Shown: positions 1-9,184, counted from the stretch's first letter. The stretch: DNA of 64,000 nucleotides from Pseudoalteromonas flavipulchra NCIMB 2033 = ATCC BAA-314 (GCA_000814665.1 JWIH01000021.1:62001-126000), one strand, 5' to 3'. Notes: generated by a model not told the origin, from the sequence alone. Numbers and translations are program-made.

Positions 1-438
1 CGTGCTATTGCTAATGCACAAACGCAAGGAGAGTGGAAAACCGTTGGTATTTTGACAGGCTCTGGTGTACTCGTCTTAGCACTAGGTTGGCTTTGGGACA
101 TGCAATTTCCAGTTAATAAAGAACTGTGGACAAGCTCATTTGTGCTAGTAACCGTTGGCTGGAGTGCAATTCTACTTGCGGTATTTTACGCGATTGTAGA
201 TGTACTGAGTTTTCAGCGTTGGGCGTATCCATTTGTTATTATTGGGGCTAATTCCATTATTATTTATTTGGCGTCAAGCTTAGTGAATTGGACCTTTATT
301 AGTAAGAGTGTATTCGGTGGCGTGATTGCCGCCGTGCCAACAGCGTGGCAGCCGTTAATTGCTGTTTTTGCGCTACTGGCGGTACAGCTTTTAGTGCTGC
401 ATTGGATGTATAAACGCCGTATTTTTGTAAGTGTATAA
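1..438 (+). CDS. nagX: C-terminal part of a NagX-like membrane protein (heparan-alpha-glucosaminide N-acetyltransferase-like)
   Basis: The reading frame is open from base 1, so the gene starts outside the window and only about 145 C-terminal residues are visible. They form roughly four hydrophobic membrane segments with short loops and end in a basic tail (MYKRRIFVSV). The WTSSFVLVTVGWSAI and ANSIIIYLASS segments resemble the end of COG4299/DUF5009 proteins, called NagX in the N-acetylglucosamine regulons of Alteromonadales. The position directly upstream of nagB supports this. A terminator follows, so nagB is probably transcribed from its own promoter. The identification rests on a partial sequence plus context; another multi-pass acyltransferase-like protein is possible. 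Confidence 0.7.
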   Translation, partial: RAIANAQTQGEWKTVGILTGSGVLVLALGWLWDMQFPVNKELWTSSFVLVTVGWSAILLAVFYAIVDVLSFQRWAYPFVIIGANSIIIYLASSLVNWTFISKSVFGGVIAAVPTAWQPLIAVFALLAVQLLVLHWMYKRRIFVSV

Positions 439-457
439 TATTTACAAGCCTTCTTTC

Positions 458-483
458 AAAAAGCCCACCGTTGTGGGCTTTTT
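458..483 (+). terminator. Rho-independent terminator after nagX
   Basis: AAAAAGCCCAC, a short loop, then GTGGGCTTTTT forms a hairpin followed by a T run 20 bases after the stop codon. The A run upstream means it could also work on the other strand. Confidence 0.85.
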
Positions 484-564
484 AACACCTTTCGATTGCA
501 TAGAGTAAAAAATATCCATATTTTTTTTCACTTTTGCTTTACAAGCGAATTATTTCTGATAATA

Positions 565-580
565 ATGACAGCGTTGTCAT
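565..580. promoter_or_regulatory. LacI-type palindromic operator, probable NagR site
   Basis: ATGACAGC/GTTGTCAT is an imperfect palindrome centred on CG, the usual symmetry of LacI-family operators. It lies about 120 bases upstream of nagB, between the nagX terminator and the gene. Alteromonadales regulate GlcNAc genes with a LacI-family NagR whose recalled motif is close to this one. No nagR gene is visible in the window. Confidence 0.6.
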
Positions 581-700
581 AATGGTAATAACCTAATGTT
601 GTGTATCCCAATTAGGTTCGATCTGACCTTGCTTTGATTGCACGCGAGGCAAGGCTCAGATCCCATTTTATTCTAATCATCTCAACATTTGGTTAATCGT

Positions 701-1495
701 ATGCAAGTAGTCATTTTAAAAGACGCTGCCGAAGTGGCAGCATATGGTGCAGACATTTTTACAACGCAATTAAAGCGTAAAGCTAACTCTGTGTTGGGAT
801 TAGCGACGGGTTCAACACCGGTCGCTTTGTATCAAGAATTAATTAAGCGTAACCAAGCGAACGAAATCAGTTTTGCTGAAGTTACCAGCTTTAACCTAGA
901 TGAATATTTAGGCTTAGATGGCTCGCACCCACAAAGTTATCGTTACTTTATGCAGCAGCAGCTGTTTGACCATATCAACATTGATAAAAGTAACACGCAC
1001 GTACCACCGGGGGATGCAAAAAATCCAATTACGGCGTGCGGCGAGTATGAAGCGCGTATTAAATCTGCTGGTGGTATTGATGTACAGCTATTAGGTATTG
1101 GCAGAAATGGCCATATTGGCTTTAACGAGCCATCTTCTGGCTTAACGTCACGCACTCGGGTTAAAACCCTAACGAAAGCGACGATTGATGATAATGCTCG
1201 TTTTTTTAAAGCTGATGAGTACCAACCTCACTTGTCAATCACTATGGGTATTGGCACGATTTTAGACGTTAAAAAAGTCGTGTTATTAGCGACGGGTGAA
1301 AATAAAGCCGATGCTGTTGTTGCTATGGTGGAAGGCCCGTTAACTGCGGCGTGTCCTGCTTCGGCACTACAAATGCATCGTGATGCTGTAATCGTCATCG
1401 ATGAAGCTGCGGCATCTAAGCTAAAAGATATTGAATTTTATAAGCATATTGAAAACGAAAATCAAAAGCTGTTGGACTATCTTGCCTCTCTGTAG
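701..1495 (+). CDS. nagB: Glucosamine-6-phosphate deaminase
   Basis: Converts glucosamine 6-phosphate to fructose 6-phosphate and ammonia, the last step that brings N-acetylglucosamine into glycolysis in the cytoplasm. The protein is 264 residues, near the 266 of the E. coli enzyme. It has the N-terminal substrate loop [12 protein letters not shown], the FNLDEYLGL segment with catalytic Asp, and [17 protein letters not shown] with the catalytic His. The frame is open to a TTG at 689, but the ATG at 701 gives the family-typical N-terminus MQVVILKDA. Together with nagX upstream and the palindrome at 565-580 it suggests a chitin/GlcNAc utilisation locus extending left of the window. Confidence 0.95.
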   Translation: MQVVILKDAAEVAAYGADIFTTQLKRKANSVLGLATGSTPVALYQELIKRNQANEISFAEVTSFNLDEYLGLDGSHPQSYRYFMQQQLFDHINIDKSNTHVPPGDAKNPITACGEYEARIKSAGGIDVQLLGIGRNGHIGFNEPSSGLTSRTRVKTLTKATIDDNARFFKADEYQPHLSITMGIGTILDVKKVVLLATGENKADAVVAMVEGPLTAACPASALQMHRDAVIVIDEAAASKLKDIEFYKHIENENQKLLDYLASL

Positions 1496-1518
1496 TGTGA
1501 AATCACACTGTAGTTTTC

Positions 1519-1545
1519 AAAAGCCCATTTATGGGCTTTTTTTTT
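1519..1545 (+). terminator. Rho-independent terminator after nagB
   Basis: AAAAGCCCAT/ATGGGCTTTTTTTTT hairpin with a nine-base T run, 24 bases past the nagB stop. Confidence 0.9.
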
Positions 1546-1624
1546 GCCTGTACCTTTGTGCTATGGTAGTTTTAAGGTCTCACCGAGGTGGATAAAATGT
1601 TCCAGAACACGAAGGAATAGGGGC

Positions 1625-2545
1625 TTGCTGTATTACACGCAAATGACGTTGGACAGAGCGTCTAACGAAAGAAAAGATCAAAACTGGTTATTATCTCAAA
1701 TGGGTGACAATAGTCGCTGGTTATTAATTCAAGACGACGCTAATTTAGTGCGTGCCCGAGATAATGAATTACATTATCTTTCTCGAACAGAAGTCGCTGA
1801 TTTAGCACTCCAAGACGCGATATTCTTAGGTCGTGACGAAGCGCACAGCTATTTTGCGCTTGACGTCTCTAAACAACGAGACAAGCTTTCTTTTATTGAC
1901 TCCGAGTCAGAATTCATCGACATGCGCCAAGTGGGTCGTAACTTACCAAAGCAACAAGGCTCAATTGGCGTGCTTGCACGAGGCTTATGCTACTGGCATA
2001 AAACCCATTGTTTTTGTGGACGTTGTGGGCAACCCAATAAAATGGTTGAAGCAGGTCATGCAAGACGTTGTGTTAACCCTGAATGTCGCCATATGACGTT
2101 TCCACGTACAGATCCAGCCGTTATCATGCTTGTCACTCATGTTTTCCCTGATGGCGTTGAACGCTGCTTGTTGGGCCGTCAGGCTGTTTGGCCAGAAGGT
2201 GTATTTTCGACGCTGGCTGGGTTTGTTGACCCCGGCGAGTCGTTAGAGCAAGCAGTTATAAGGGAAGTGATGGAAGAGGCGGGTGTTGAAGCATACGACG
2301 CCACTTATATTGCCTCACAGCCTTGGCCATTCCCGTCATCACTTATGCTTGGGTTTATCGCGAAGGCGAAAACCACGGAGATTTTTGTCGAGCAAGATGA
2401 GCTTGAGCAAGCTAAATGGTTTTCACGGGCGGAGCTTAATACATTTTCAGAGTGGGGCGATACAAAGCCCGGCTATAAACTTACCAGAGAAGACTCGATC
2501 TCCAGATATTTAGTTGAATACTGGCGTGCACAATCAGAAGAGTAA
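1625..2545 (+). CDS. nudC: NAD(H) pyrophosphatase / NAD-capped RNA decapping Nudix hydrolase
   Basis: NudC hydrolyses NADH to NMNH and AMP and removes NAD caps from RNA. The protein has a zinc ribbon (CFCGRCGQ and the later CVNPEC pair), the Nudix box starting GFVDPGESLEQAVIREV and continuing MEEAGVE, and the diagnostic SQPWPFPSS motif just after it. The length fits, with a slightly extended N-terminal domain. The frame is open from 1544. I chose the TTG at 1625 because AAGGA lies 8 bases before it; the ATG at 1643 has no ribosome site and is the alternative. The stop is 2 bases before metC, so the two are probably co-transcribed. Confidence 0.9.
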   Translation: MLYYTQMTLDRASNERKDQNWLLSQMGDNSRWLLIQDDANLVRARDNELHYLSRTEVADLALQDAIFLGRDEAHSYFALDVSKQRDKLSFIDSESEFIDMRQVGRNLPKQQGSIGVLARGLCYWHKTHCFCGRCGQPNKMVEAGHARRCVNPECRHMTFPRTDPAVIMLVTHVFPDGVERCLLGRQAVWPEGVFSTLAGFVDPGESLEQAVIREVMEEAGVEAYDATYIASQPWPFPSSLMLGFIAKAKTTEIFVEQDELEQAKWFSRAELNTFSEWGDTKPGYKLTREDSISRYLVEYWRAQSEE

Positions 2546-2547
2546 TT

Positions 2548-3726
2548 ATGAAAAAGCATACTAAAATCGTTGCTGCTGGAAGAAAAGCAGAATATACCAA
2601 AGGGGTAGTAAACCCAGTTGTTCAGCGCGCCTCTACCGTAGTTTTTGAGAGCGTTGCCGAAATGCAAGAAGCGATAAAAGGCCGTGGACATCGCACTTTG
2701 TTTTACGGCCGCCGTGGCACCAATACCCATTTCGCCTTGCAAGATGCCATTACTGAGCTTGAAAATGGTGCAGGTTGCGCCTTATATCCATCTGGTGCTG
2801 CTGCTATCGCACAGTCACTACTGTCATTTTTAAAAGCAGGCGATCACTTGCTGATGGTGGATACTGCGTATGAACCAACCAGAGATTTGTGCGATAAGCT
2901 GTTAAAAGGCTATGGTATCGAAACCACTTATTATGACCCTATGGTTGGCGCTGGTATTGACGCGTTAATTCAAGACAATACCAAAGTGTTGTTCTTAGAG
3001 TCTCCAGGTTCAATCACCATGGAAGTTCAAGATGTGCCTGCGATGGTTGAAGTTGCAAAGCGCCGTGGCGTTATCACTATGCTTGATAATACGTGGGGTA
3101 ATGGCTGGCAGTTTCGTCCGCTCGATCATGGTGTTGATATCAGCATTCAAGCGGCAACCAAGTATATTGTTGGGCATTCGGATGTCATGATGGGGGTTGC
3201 CGTTGCAAACGAGCGTTATTGGCCTGAGCTTAGAGAGCACTCGTATTTACTTGGTCAATGTACCTCTGCAGATGATGCCTATTTAGCACTACGTGGGTTA
3301 CGTACTATGCCTGCGAGGTTAAAACAACATGAGCAGTCGGCAATGACAGTGGCGAAATGGCTCGAAGCGCATCCGCTCGTGGATCACGTTAGACATCCCG
3401 CTTTTGAGACTTGCCCAGGCCATGAATTCTTCAAGCGAGACTTTGATGGTAGTAATGGTTTATTTTCAATCGTAATGAAAGAAGGTAGCCAAAAGGCGAT
3501 TAACCGCTTCTTAGATGCTTTATCCCATTTTAAAATGGGTTTCTCATGGGGCGGCTATGAAAGTTTAGTTACAGCCAATAAAACCATGGAGCATTTGCGA
3601 TCAACCACAGGTTGGACATTGGGCCCCGTGATCCGCCTTCACATCGGTCTTGAAGACGTAGAAGACTTGATAGAAGATTTAGAACACGCACTTAAGGTCT
3701 ACGAACAAAACCTCGGCAAATCTTAA
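2548..3726 (+). CDS. metC: Cystathionine beta-lyase
   Basis: A PLP-dependent enzyme of the Cys/Met metabolism family that cleaves cystathionine to homocysteine, pyruvate and ammonia in methionine synthesis. It has 392 residues, the family length. Visible motifs are YGRRGTNTHFALQDAI near the N-terminus, LYPSGAAAIAQSL in the PLP phosphate-binding region, DNTWGNGWQFRPLDHG, and ATKYIVGHSDVMMG with the Schiff-base Lys. The spacing of segments matches MetC better than MetB or MetZ. It follows nudC with no promoter-sized gap. Confidence 0.92.
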   Translation: MKKHTKIVAAGRKAEYTKGVVNPVVQRASTVVFESVAEMQEAIKGRGHRTLFYGRRGTNTHFALQDAITELENGAGCALYPSGAAAIAQSLLSFLKAGDHLLMVDTAYEPTRDLCDKLLKGYGIETTYYDPMVGAGIDALIQDNTKVLFLESPGSITMEVQDVPAMVEVAKRRGVITMLDNTWGNGWQFRPLDHGVDISIQAATKYIVGHSDVMMGVAVANERYWPELREHSYLLGQCTSADDAYLALRGLRTMPARLKQHEQSAMTVAKWLEAHPLVDHVRHPAFETCPGHEFFKRDFDGSNGLFSIVMKEGSQKAINRFLDALSHFKMGFSWGGYESLVTANKTMEHLRSTTGWTLGPVIRLHIGLEDVEDLIEDLEHALKVYEQNLGKS

Positions 3727-3941
3727 AATTTCGGTTCTACTTATTGGTATGGGGTGCTTCATTTTTAACGAGGCTCCTCGGATTTATTGAGCCACAATAG
3801 CTGTTGGATCAAGACTGAAAACTGTAGAGAATAATACCAGTTTGGCGCAGTTTAAGCGTAAGGCACAGGGAACCTTTAGAGGGAGGTTATGTCTAAGAGA
3901 CATGTCATGAAAGTATTGAAAACTGAATTCAAGGAAAGGTG

Positions 3942-4229
3942 ATGAAGTTAAACAGACTGATTATGTTACCGGTAATCTCACTCAGCGCTTGTGTAGTAAT
4001 GCCTGTGCAAGACACTGCTCATACCAACAAGTGCGAGATTTCATCGGATAGAAAAACCCTAAAGATAGTCGATGTTGCAGATGAAACCAATACGTATTAT
4101 TCCGTGAGTGGAATTATATTAACGCCGATACTCGTACCTACTACTGCTATTATTTCGGGAACTTATGTGCTGGCAAATAATGCCTATCGTCTAGGGGAAG
4201 AGACGATAAAATGCGAGAACAAATCTTAA
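3942..4229 (+). CDS. Small lipoprotein of unknown function
   Basis: About 95 residues with a short charged start (MKLNRLIML), a hydrophobic stretch and a lipobox ISLSAC, so it is predicted to be lipidated on Cys. A second hydrophobic segment (IILTPILVPTTAIISGTYVLA) follows around residues 57-77. AAGGAAAGG lies just upstream; GTG at 3939 or ATG at 3942 are both possible starts and I prefer ATG. I do not recognise the family. The roughly 200 bases before it show no other gene. Confidence 0.6.
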   Translation: MKLNRLIMLPVISLSACVVMPVQDTAHTNKCEISSDRKTLKIVDVADETNTYYSVSGIILTPILVPTTAIISGTYVLANNAYRLGEETIKCENKS

Positions 4230-4374
4230 AACCAACTACAAACTTATTTAACTGTTGCGTTGTGTGTTGGTTTAAGCACAGCGCAATGCTCCAAACCACT
4301 TGTGCGAGCTCCTTGGTTTGCTGAATTTTTACTTTTCTTAAGTATTTAGCCTTCAGCCTACAAATATCTCCTTT

Positions 4375-4580
4375 TTACATTTTTTCTAATGCACTGAAAA
4401 ATTTAGATATTTTAATATCTTTAAGTTGTTTGCCATTTAGACTTAACTTTTTTCAAGCCGCTTTTACCACAAAGCGAAGCCGGTGTTATCCCAATACAAC
4501 ACCTTCAGCTTGTTCTTATTTTTATTATAAAACGCAAACATTAGGCCGCTCATTGCAGACCCAGTCAGTATTCTATGGCC
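4375..4580 (-). pseudogene. Degraded IS66-family tnpB (orf2) remnant
   Basis: Reading the minus strand leftward from about 4580 gives SGLMFAFYNKNKNKLKVLYW, then DNTGFALW, a stop in place of the usual Tyr, then KRLEK. After frameshifts it continues KQLKDIKISKFFSALEKM and stops at 4375. This matches the end of IS66 TnpB proteins (SGxLFVFxNRRRxKIKxLYW, DxxGFALWYKRLE) as I recall them. It carries an in-frame stop and frameshifts, and no partner tnpA or tnpC is seen, so it is a dead fragment. It lies 270 bases upstream of the 4850-15132 biosynthetic operon. Confidence 0.7.
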
Positions 4581-4849
4581 TTGTGTTTAGGTGAAGTTTA
4601 CTCTGTTCCTAGCCTTTTTAGCGGAAATTTCGTCAGGTGCTATTGCAAGTCAGTTAAAATTTTTATCCAGCGACTCCTCGTTCAGCATCGTGTACAGAGA
4701 GCCCACACCATCAAGTAACAATCAATACTCTTTAAGCTTAGGTAAATATTTAAATATAAGTGTTGATTTTAGGTAAAGTTATTGTTAATTTTGGTTGGTG
4801 TTTAGCATTATAAAAGCAGTAATAACATTAAATTAAAGGAATAACGATT

Positions 4850-5869
4850 ATGACAGCCGTCATTAGAGGGATCGGTGTATGTGTCCCACCAAATATTGTT
4901 ACTAACGATGATATTTCAAAAACACTTGATACCAGCGACCTGTGGATTCGTGAACGGACGGGAATAGAGCGCCGGTACATGGTAGATGGCGAGATATCCA
5001 CTATGGATCTCGCGATTAAAGCCGGGCTTAGGGCAATCGAATCGGCACAAACCAATAAAATAGACATGGTTATCGTTGCAACAACCTCTCCCGAAAGACT
5101 TTGCCCGGCAGTTGCTCCAGAAGTGGCTGACAAACTGGGGCTTAAAGGAGTCGCGGCCTACGATATCACGTCTGCTTGCGCCGGATTTGTTTATGGCATG
5201 GCAACCGCAAAGGGCTTTGTGGAAAGCGGCATTGCCGATACTGTTTTGCTTATTGGCGCGGAAGCATTTACAAAATTTGTTAATAAAGATGATAGAACCA
5301 CTTGGCCAATTTTTGGCGATGGCGCAGGTGCTATGGTTATCGGCAAAGGAGAGCCAGATGAACTAGGTGCGATTGGTCAATTTGATCTTGGTGCTGATGG
5401 TTCTCTCAGCGATGCATTATGCACACATGCAGGGGGGGCAAGGCAAAGGGTTAAGGACTCCTTAGGGCAACACGCGCAAAGCCAAGCCTACTATCTCAGT
5501 ATGAATGGCCGGGTCGTATATGAAAATGCAGTTTCACAAATGACCCAGTCTTCGCTCAAAGCGGTCAGACAGAACGATTTGACCATCGAAGAGTTAGACT
5601 GGATGATCGGGCATCAAGCCAATATCAGAATTCTTCAAACAGTAGCGTATGAGTTAGACCTACCGGAATGTAAAGTAGCCAGCAACATTGCTGATCATGG
5701 CAATACGCTTACGGCTTCAATTCCATTACTACTAAACGATTATGCACACAGCAACCAGCTAAAACCAGGTCAGAAACTTCTAATCACAGCATTTGGCGCA
5801 GGTTTCTCCTGGGGGTCAACGGTTGTGACCTGGCCAGATCTCAGAACCTATCCAAAAGAATGGAATTAA
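4850..5869 (+). CDS. FabH-like 3-oxoacyl-ACP synthase III
   Basis: A thiolase-fold condensing enzyme expected to prime chain building by joining an acyl-CoA (or another acyl donor) to malonyl-ACP. All three KAS III active-site elements are present: Cys110 in TSACAGF, His in GHQANIRI, and Asn in SNIADHGNTLTASIP. WIRERTGIERR near the N-terminus is typical of FabH. It is the first gene of the eleven-gene locus, preceded by AAAGGAATAACGATT as ribosome site, and lies 45 bases from a dedicated ACP. It sits apart from other fatty-acid genes (no fabD or plsX), so it is probably a secondary-metabolism paralogue. Substrate unknown. Confidence 0.88.
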   Translation: MTAVIRGIGVCVPPNIVTNDDISKTLDTSDLWIRERTGIERRYMVDGEISTMDLAIKAGLRAIESAQTNKIDMVIVATTSPERLCPAVAPEVADKLGLKGVAAYDITSACAGFVYGMATAKGFVESGIADTVLLIGAEAFTKFVNKDDRTTWPIFGDGAGAMVIGKGEPDELGAIGQFDLGADGSLSDALCTHAGGARQRVKDSLGQHAQSQAYYLSMNGRVVYENAVSQMTQSSLKAVRQNDLTIEELDWMIGHQANIRILQTVAYELDLPECKVASNIADHGNTLTASIPLLLNDYAHSNQLKPGQKLLITAFGAGFSWGSTVVTWPDLRTYPKEWN

Positions 5870-5914
5870 TTTTCCAATCATTTTTTCATCAACAAAAAAA
5901 CAAGCGAGGCAATT

Positions 5915-6145
5915 ATGTTTTCACTAAACGAACTTAAAACGATCATTGAAACTAGATTCAAAATGGATGTATCTACAACTTCCGGAGATACTTCTCTCGA
6001 AGACATCGGTTTTGATTCTCTTTCTCAGCTGGATCTTGCTCAGGCGATCCATAAACAACACGGCATTAAAATTAGCGATGATGATATGGAGTCAATCTCA
6101 ACGCTAGATGATGTTGTTAATTATGTCAGCGGGAAACTGTCATGA
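5915..6145 (+). CDS. Acyl carrier protein (dedicated)
   Basis: A 76-residue acidic helical protein carrying the phosphopantetheine attachment motif GFDSLSQLDL with Ser35. It would hold the growing chain as a thioester between the FabH-like and FabF-like ketosynthases beside it. The typical AcpP motif is DSLDTVEL, so DSLSQLDL marks a divergent, pathway-specific carrier. GCGAGG lies upstream of the ATG. Its last codon overlaps the FabF-like start (ATGA), which indicates translational coupling. Confidence 0.9.
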   Translation: MFSLNELKTIIETRFKMDVSTTSGDTSLEDIGFDSLSQLDLAQAIHKQHGIKISDDDMESISTLDDVVNYVSGKLS

Positions 6146-7359
6146 GCAATCAACCTGTGGTGATTACCGGTATGGGGATGATCACCCCTGCAGGTAACTC
6201 TGTTTCAGAAAACTGGGACAATATCATCAAAGGCGAAACCAAAGCGGCTTTAGACCCAAGTCTCGAAGATTGTCCGGTTAAATTAAGTTGCAGAGTCAAC
6301 AATATCGATGAACTGGATATGGAAGTAGCCAAACCTTGGTTTTGGGACGACTATGCAAAGTTCGCCCAACTTGCCACTCTTGAAGCTCTGAGATCGGCGG
6401 GATTGGATCACAAAAATTGGGAAGACCCGACACGCGTAGCTGTTTTAATCGGCTCTGGCGCCGGTGGTACACAGACATTGGAGGCGCAACATCGCGCTAT
6501 GTTAGAAGGTGATTATGAAGATTTATCTCCTCTGACATTGCCAATGGGGTTATTAAATATGGCTGCCGGGCAAGTTGCTATTGAGGTAAATGCGCTCGGA
6601 CCGTGCTTTTCTCCCTGCAGTGCCTGCGCGTCAGGTGCTATGGCAATTGGACTAGCTAAATATCTAATTAACAACGACATTGCCGATGTGGTCATTGCGG
6701 GAGGAGCGGAAGCCGCCATTACTCCTTTCTATGTCTCGTCGTTTGCAAAAATGCGGACGTTGAGTTTAAACCCCGATCCTGCTACGGCTTCGCGCCCGTT
6801 TGACAAAGAGCGAAACGGGTTTGTTATTGGAGAGGGAGCCGGTGTTCTAATCTTAGAATCTCAGGCACATGCGAGCAAAAGAAATGCCCCTGTAGCTGGT
6901 CATTTATTAGGATATGGCTTTTCGGCCGATGCTCATCACGTAACAACGCCTCACCCTGAAGGCGAAGGCGCATTTTTGGCGATGCAAGCGGCACTAAAAG
7001 ATGGGCAATGTCACCCCTCTGATGTTGGTTACGTTAATGCGCACGGGACATCAACTAAAGGCAATGATGTTATTGAAAGTGAAGCGATAAAAAGGCTATT
7101 TGGCTCACAAGTACCAGTTAGCTCAACAAAAGGAGTCACAGGTCACTTACTAGGCGCAGGTGGTGCTATTGAGGCTATTTATTGTCTCAAAGGGCTTCAA
7201 AGCGGCGTTATCCCCGCCAGTGCGAACTTGAAAGAGTTGGACCCAAATATCAATGTAAATGTAATTGCAGGTAACTCCATTGAGCGACAGTATCGCATAG
7301 CGCTATCAAATTCATTTGGTTTCGGAGGCCAAAACGCGGCGCTGTTGTTATCAAATTAA
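6142..7359 (+). CDS. FabF-like beta-ketoacyl-ACP synthase II
   Basis: An elongating condensing enzyme of 405 residues. The catalytic Cys162 lies in SACASGAMAIG, and the two His residues in NAHGTSTKGND and GVTGHLLGAGGAIE, with the supporting Lys in SSTKGV, so the full Cys-His-His set is intact and it is not a chain-length-factor-like inactive partner. The N-terminus (VVITGMGMITPAG) and C-terminus (NSFGFGGQNAALL) are family-typical. It overlaps the ACP gene by 4 bases. Reductase and dehydratase partners lie further along the operon; no malonyl transferase or enoyl reductase is in the locus, so host enzymes would have to supply those steps. Confidence 0.9.
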   Translation: MSNQPVVITGMGMITPAGNSVSENWDNIIKGETKAALDPSLEDCPVKLSCRVNNIDELDMEVAKPWFWDDYAKFAQLATLEALRSAGLDHKNWEDPTRVAVLIGSGAGGTQTLEAQHRAMLEGDYEDLSPLTLPMGLLNMAAGQVAIEVNALGPCFSPCSACASGAMAIGLAKYLINNDIADVVIAGGAEAAITPFYVSSFAKMRTLSLNPDPATASRPFDKERNGFVIGEGAGVLILESQAHASKRNAPVAGHLLGYGFSADAHHVTTPHPEGEGAFLAMQAALKDGQCHPSDVGYVNAHGTSTKGNDVIESEAIKRLFGSQVPVSSTKGVTGHLLGAGGAIEAIYCLKGLQSGVIPASANLKELDPNINVNVIAGNSIERQYRIALSNSFGFGGQNAALLLSN

Positions 7360-7372
7360 TAAGGAAAATTAT

Positions 7373-9184
7373 ATGGAACTACAGACAAAAAAGGACTTGC
7401 TAGGCTTTATCTACAACCGAGCTTATGACTTGGATCATAAAGATCTGCAGGTTTTATTACGAGACAATATTTTCAAATACCAAAGTGGTCTTAATATGGC
7501 CGAGTTGGGTAAGCTATCTTATAAAAGAAGTGAATTTATACACTCTAAGATTGAATCTCCTCTTGAGGTACTGGCAAATCCCTCTAGGCTATTTGCCCTT
7601 GCTGAGTGGGCAGGTTTGCTTGATGTATCTTGCTTCTCAATCATCATGGTTCACTATAACCTAACTATGGGTACATTCTATGACCATGCATTACATAACC
7701 AAGCGACCGCTGCAGAATTAGAAGAATTAAATAACCTAAAATCTTTCGGGCCTTATATGGCCACTGAACTAGGGTATGGAAATAATGTTGCCGCATTAAA
7801 AACGGAAGCAATCTATGACCATGATGAAAAGTGCTTCTTTCTGAATACACCTGACTGCCTGGCACAAAAATACATGTCTTACAGCGGCTTTTCAGACATA
7901 CCTAAAATAGCTGTTGTAATGGCAAGACTAAAAATTAAAGAGAAAGACCACGGTGTGTTTCCCTTTGTTGTTCGTCTTTGCGATGAAAACGGGTTACGTG
8001 ACGGTATTCAGGCGATACCTTGCCCAGAAAAACCAGTGCAAGGTCTGGACAATGGCCTCACTTCGTTCCACAACCTGAGAGTCGAGCGAGATCACGCTTT
8101 AATGGGTGAGATCGCAGCTATCTCAGAAGATGGAGAATTTGTAGCCAATATTAAGAATGTACGAGCAAGATTTTTAAAATCTATGTCGCGCATCATGCCC
8201 GGTCGCCTTTGTGTTTCGAGTGCTGCGCTTGGAGCAGGCAAAGCGAGCTGTTACATTGCCTTGAAATTTGCTCAATATCGTTTATCTAATGCGCCTGGTG
8301 CTAGCGATACTGCAATTATACATTTCCGACCATTCCAGCGAGCGTTGTTTGTTAACTTGAGTAAAGTGTATGCCATGTCTGCATTAACAAACGATGGCAA
8401 GACTAAATTCCTCGATGGCGATGGCAAAGTAGATAACGACTTAACAACTCAAATTAATATCACTAAAGCCATTGTAACCTGGGAAATGGCTGATGTTGTC
8501 TCAAACTGCCGAGAACGAGTTGGCGCTCAGGGGATATTCTCTATAAATAAAATCACTGAATATATTTCCTTGCTGCAAGGCCTAGTAACGGCTGAAGGTG
8601 ATAACCAAGTCCTAATTGCCACTGCGGCTGGGCAACTTGTCAATCAGTCTCCTGCGGCTCTTATCCATACAGGTGATGAGCACCTGAGTGAACTGTCTGT
8701 AGAGAATATCATTACATTGTTAAACGCGAGAGAAAGCCACTTACATAAGAGCATTTCAGAGAATAAGATAAACTCAGCAGGTAGTTTCTTTGATGAGTGG
8801 AATGACAACGCAAATGATTCTATTAAGTTAGCCCGTCTGAGAGGCCATCGATTAGCGCTGCAAGCTCAGGCGAAATGGCAATGTGAGTCTTCTGTAGCCC
8901 AATCACATTTGGAAACTTTAGGTCGCTTGTTTGGGTTATCACTTCTAAAAGAAGATTCAGCCTGGTATTGCAGTTGTGGTCTAGTCCAGTGTGAGCTGAT
9001 TCATGGCTTGGACAGAGAAATCGACAGGCTTTGCCTGCTCCTCGAGCCTCATATCAACACACTCATTGACGCGTTTGGCTATGACGAAGCACTTTTTGAT
9101 GCTCCCATTTGCTTCCCTGATTATGGCGAACAGTTTACGGCTAGATCCGAACGTATGAATAGCGAAGGAAAGCGTTATGAATAA
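7373..9184 (+). CDS. Acyl-CoA oxidase/dehydrogenase-like flavoprotein
   Basis: About 603 residues, longer than bacterial acyl-CoA dehydrogenases (about 380) and close to the acyl-CoA oxidase type. The central region has FAD/substrate-site features, the segment NCRERVGAQGIF resembles the CRExxGxxGY region of oxidases, and TAEGDNQVLIATAAGQLV aligns with the TxEGEN motif holding the catalytic Glu. It probably introduces a double bond by alpha,beta-oxidation of a thioester, perhaps on the ACP. AAGGAAAA precedes the ATG at 7373; the open frame to 7316 only overlaps the previous gene. It overlaps the thioesterase gene by 8 bases. Flavin use and substrate are inferred. Confidence 0.75.
   Translation: MELQTKKDLLGFIYNRAYDLDHKDLQVLLRDNIFKYQSGLNMAELGKLSYKRSEFIHSKIESPLEVLANPSRLFALAEWAGLLDVSCFSIIMVHYNLTMGTFYDHALHNQATAAELEELNNLKSFGPYMATELGYGNNVAALKTEAIYDHDEKCFFLNTPDCLAQKYMSYSGFSDIPKIAVVMARLKIKEKDHGVFPFVVRLCDENGLRDGIQAIPCPEKPVQGLDNGLTSFHNLRVERDHALMGEIAAISEDGEFVANIKNVRARFLKSMSRIMPGRLCVSSAALGAGKASCYIALKFAQYRLSNAPGASDTAIIHFRPFQRALFVNLSKVYAMSALTNDGKTKFLDGDGKVDNDLTTQINITKAIVTWEMADVVSNCRERVGAQGIFSINKITEYISLLQGLVTAEGDNQVLIATAAGQLVNQSPAALIHTGDEHLSELSVENIITLLNARESHLHKSISENKINSAGSFFDEWNDNANDSIKLARLRGHRLALQAQAKWQCESSVAQSHLETLGRLFGLSLLKEDSAWYCSCGLVQCELIHGLDREIDRLCLLLEPHINTLIDAFGYDEALFDAPICFPDYGEQFTARSERMNSEGKRYE

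Noticed and set aside
4591..4776. 61-residue plus-strand open frame before the FabH-like gene
   Set aside because: No homology-like features or good ribosome site, and it begins at the edge of the IS66 fossil; probably chance.
4850..7359. Primary fatty-acid synthesis operon
   Set aside because: fabD, plsX and fabZ are absent and the neighbours are amino-acid-type enzymes and an exporter.
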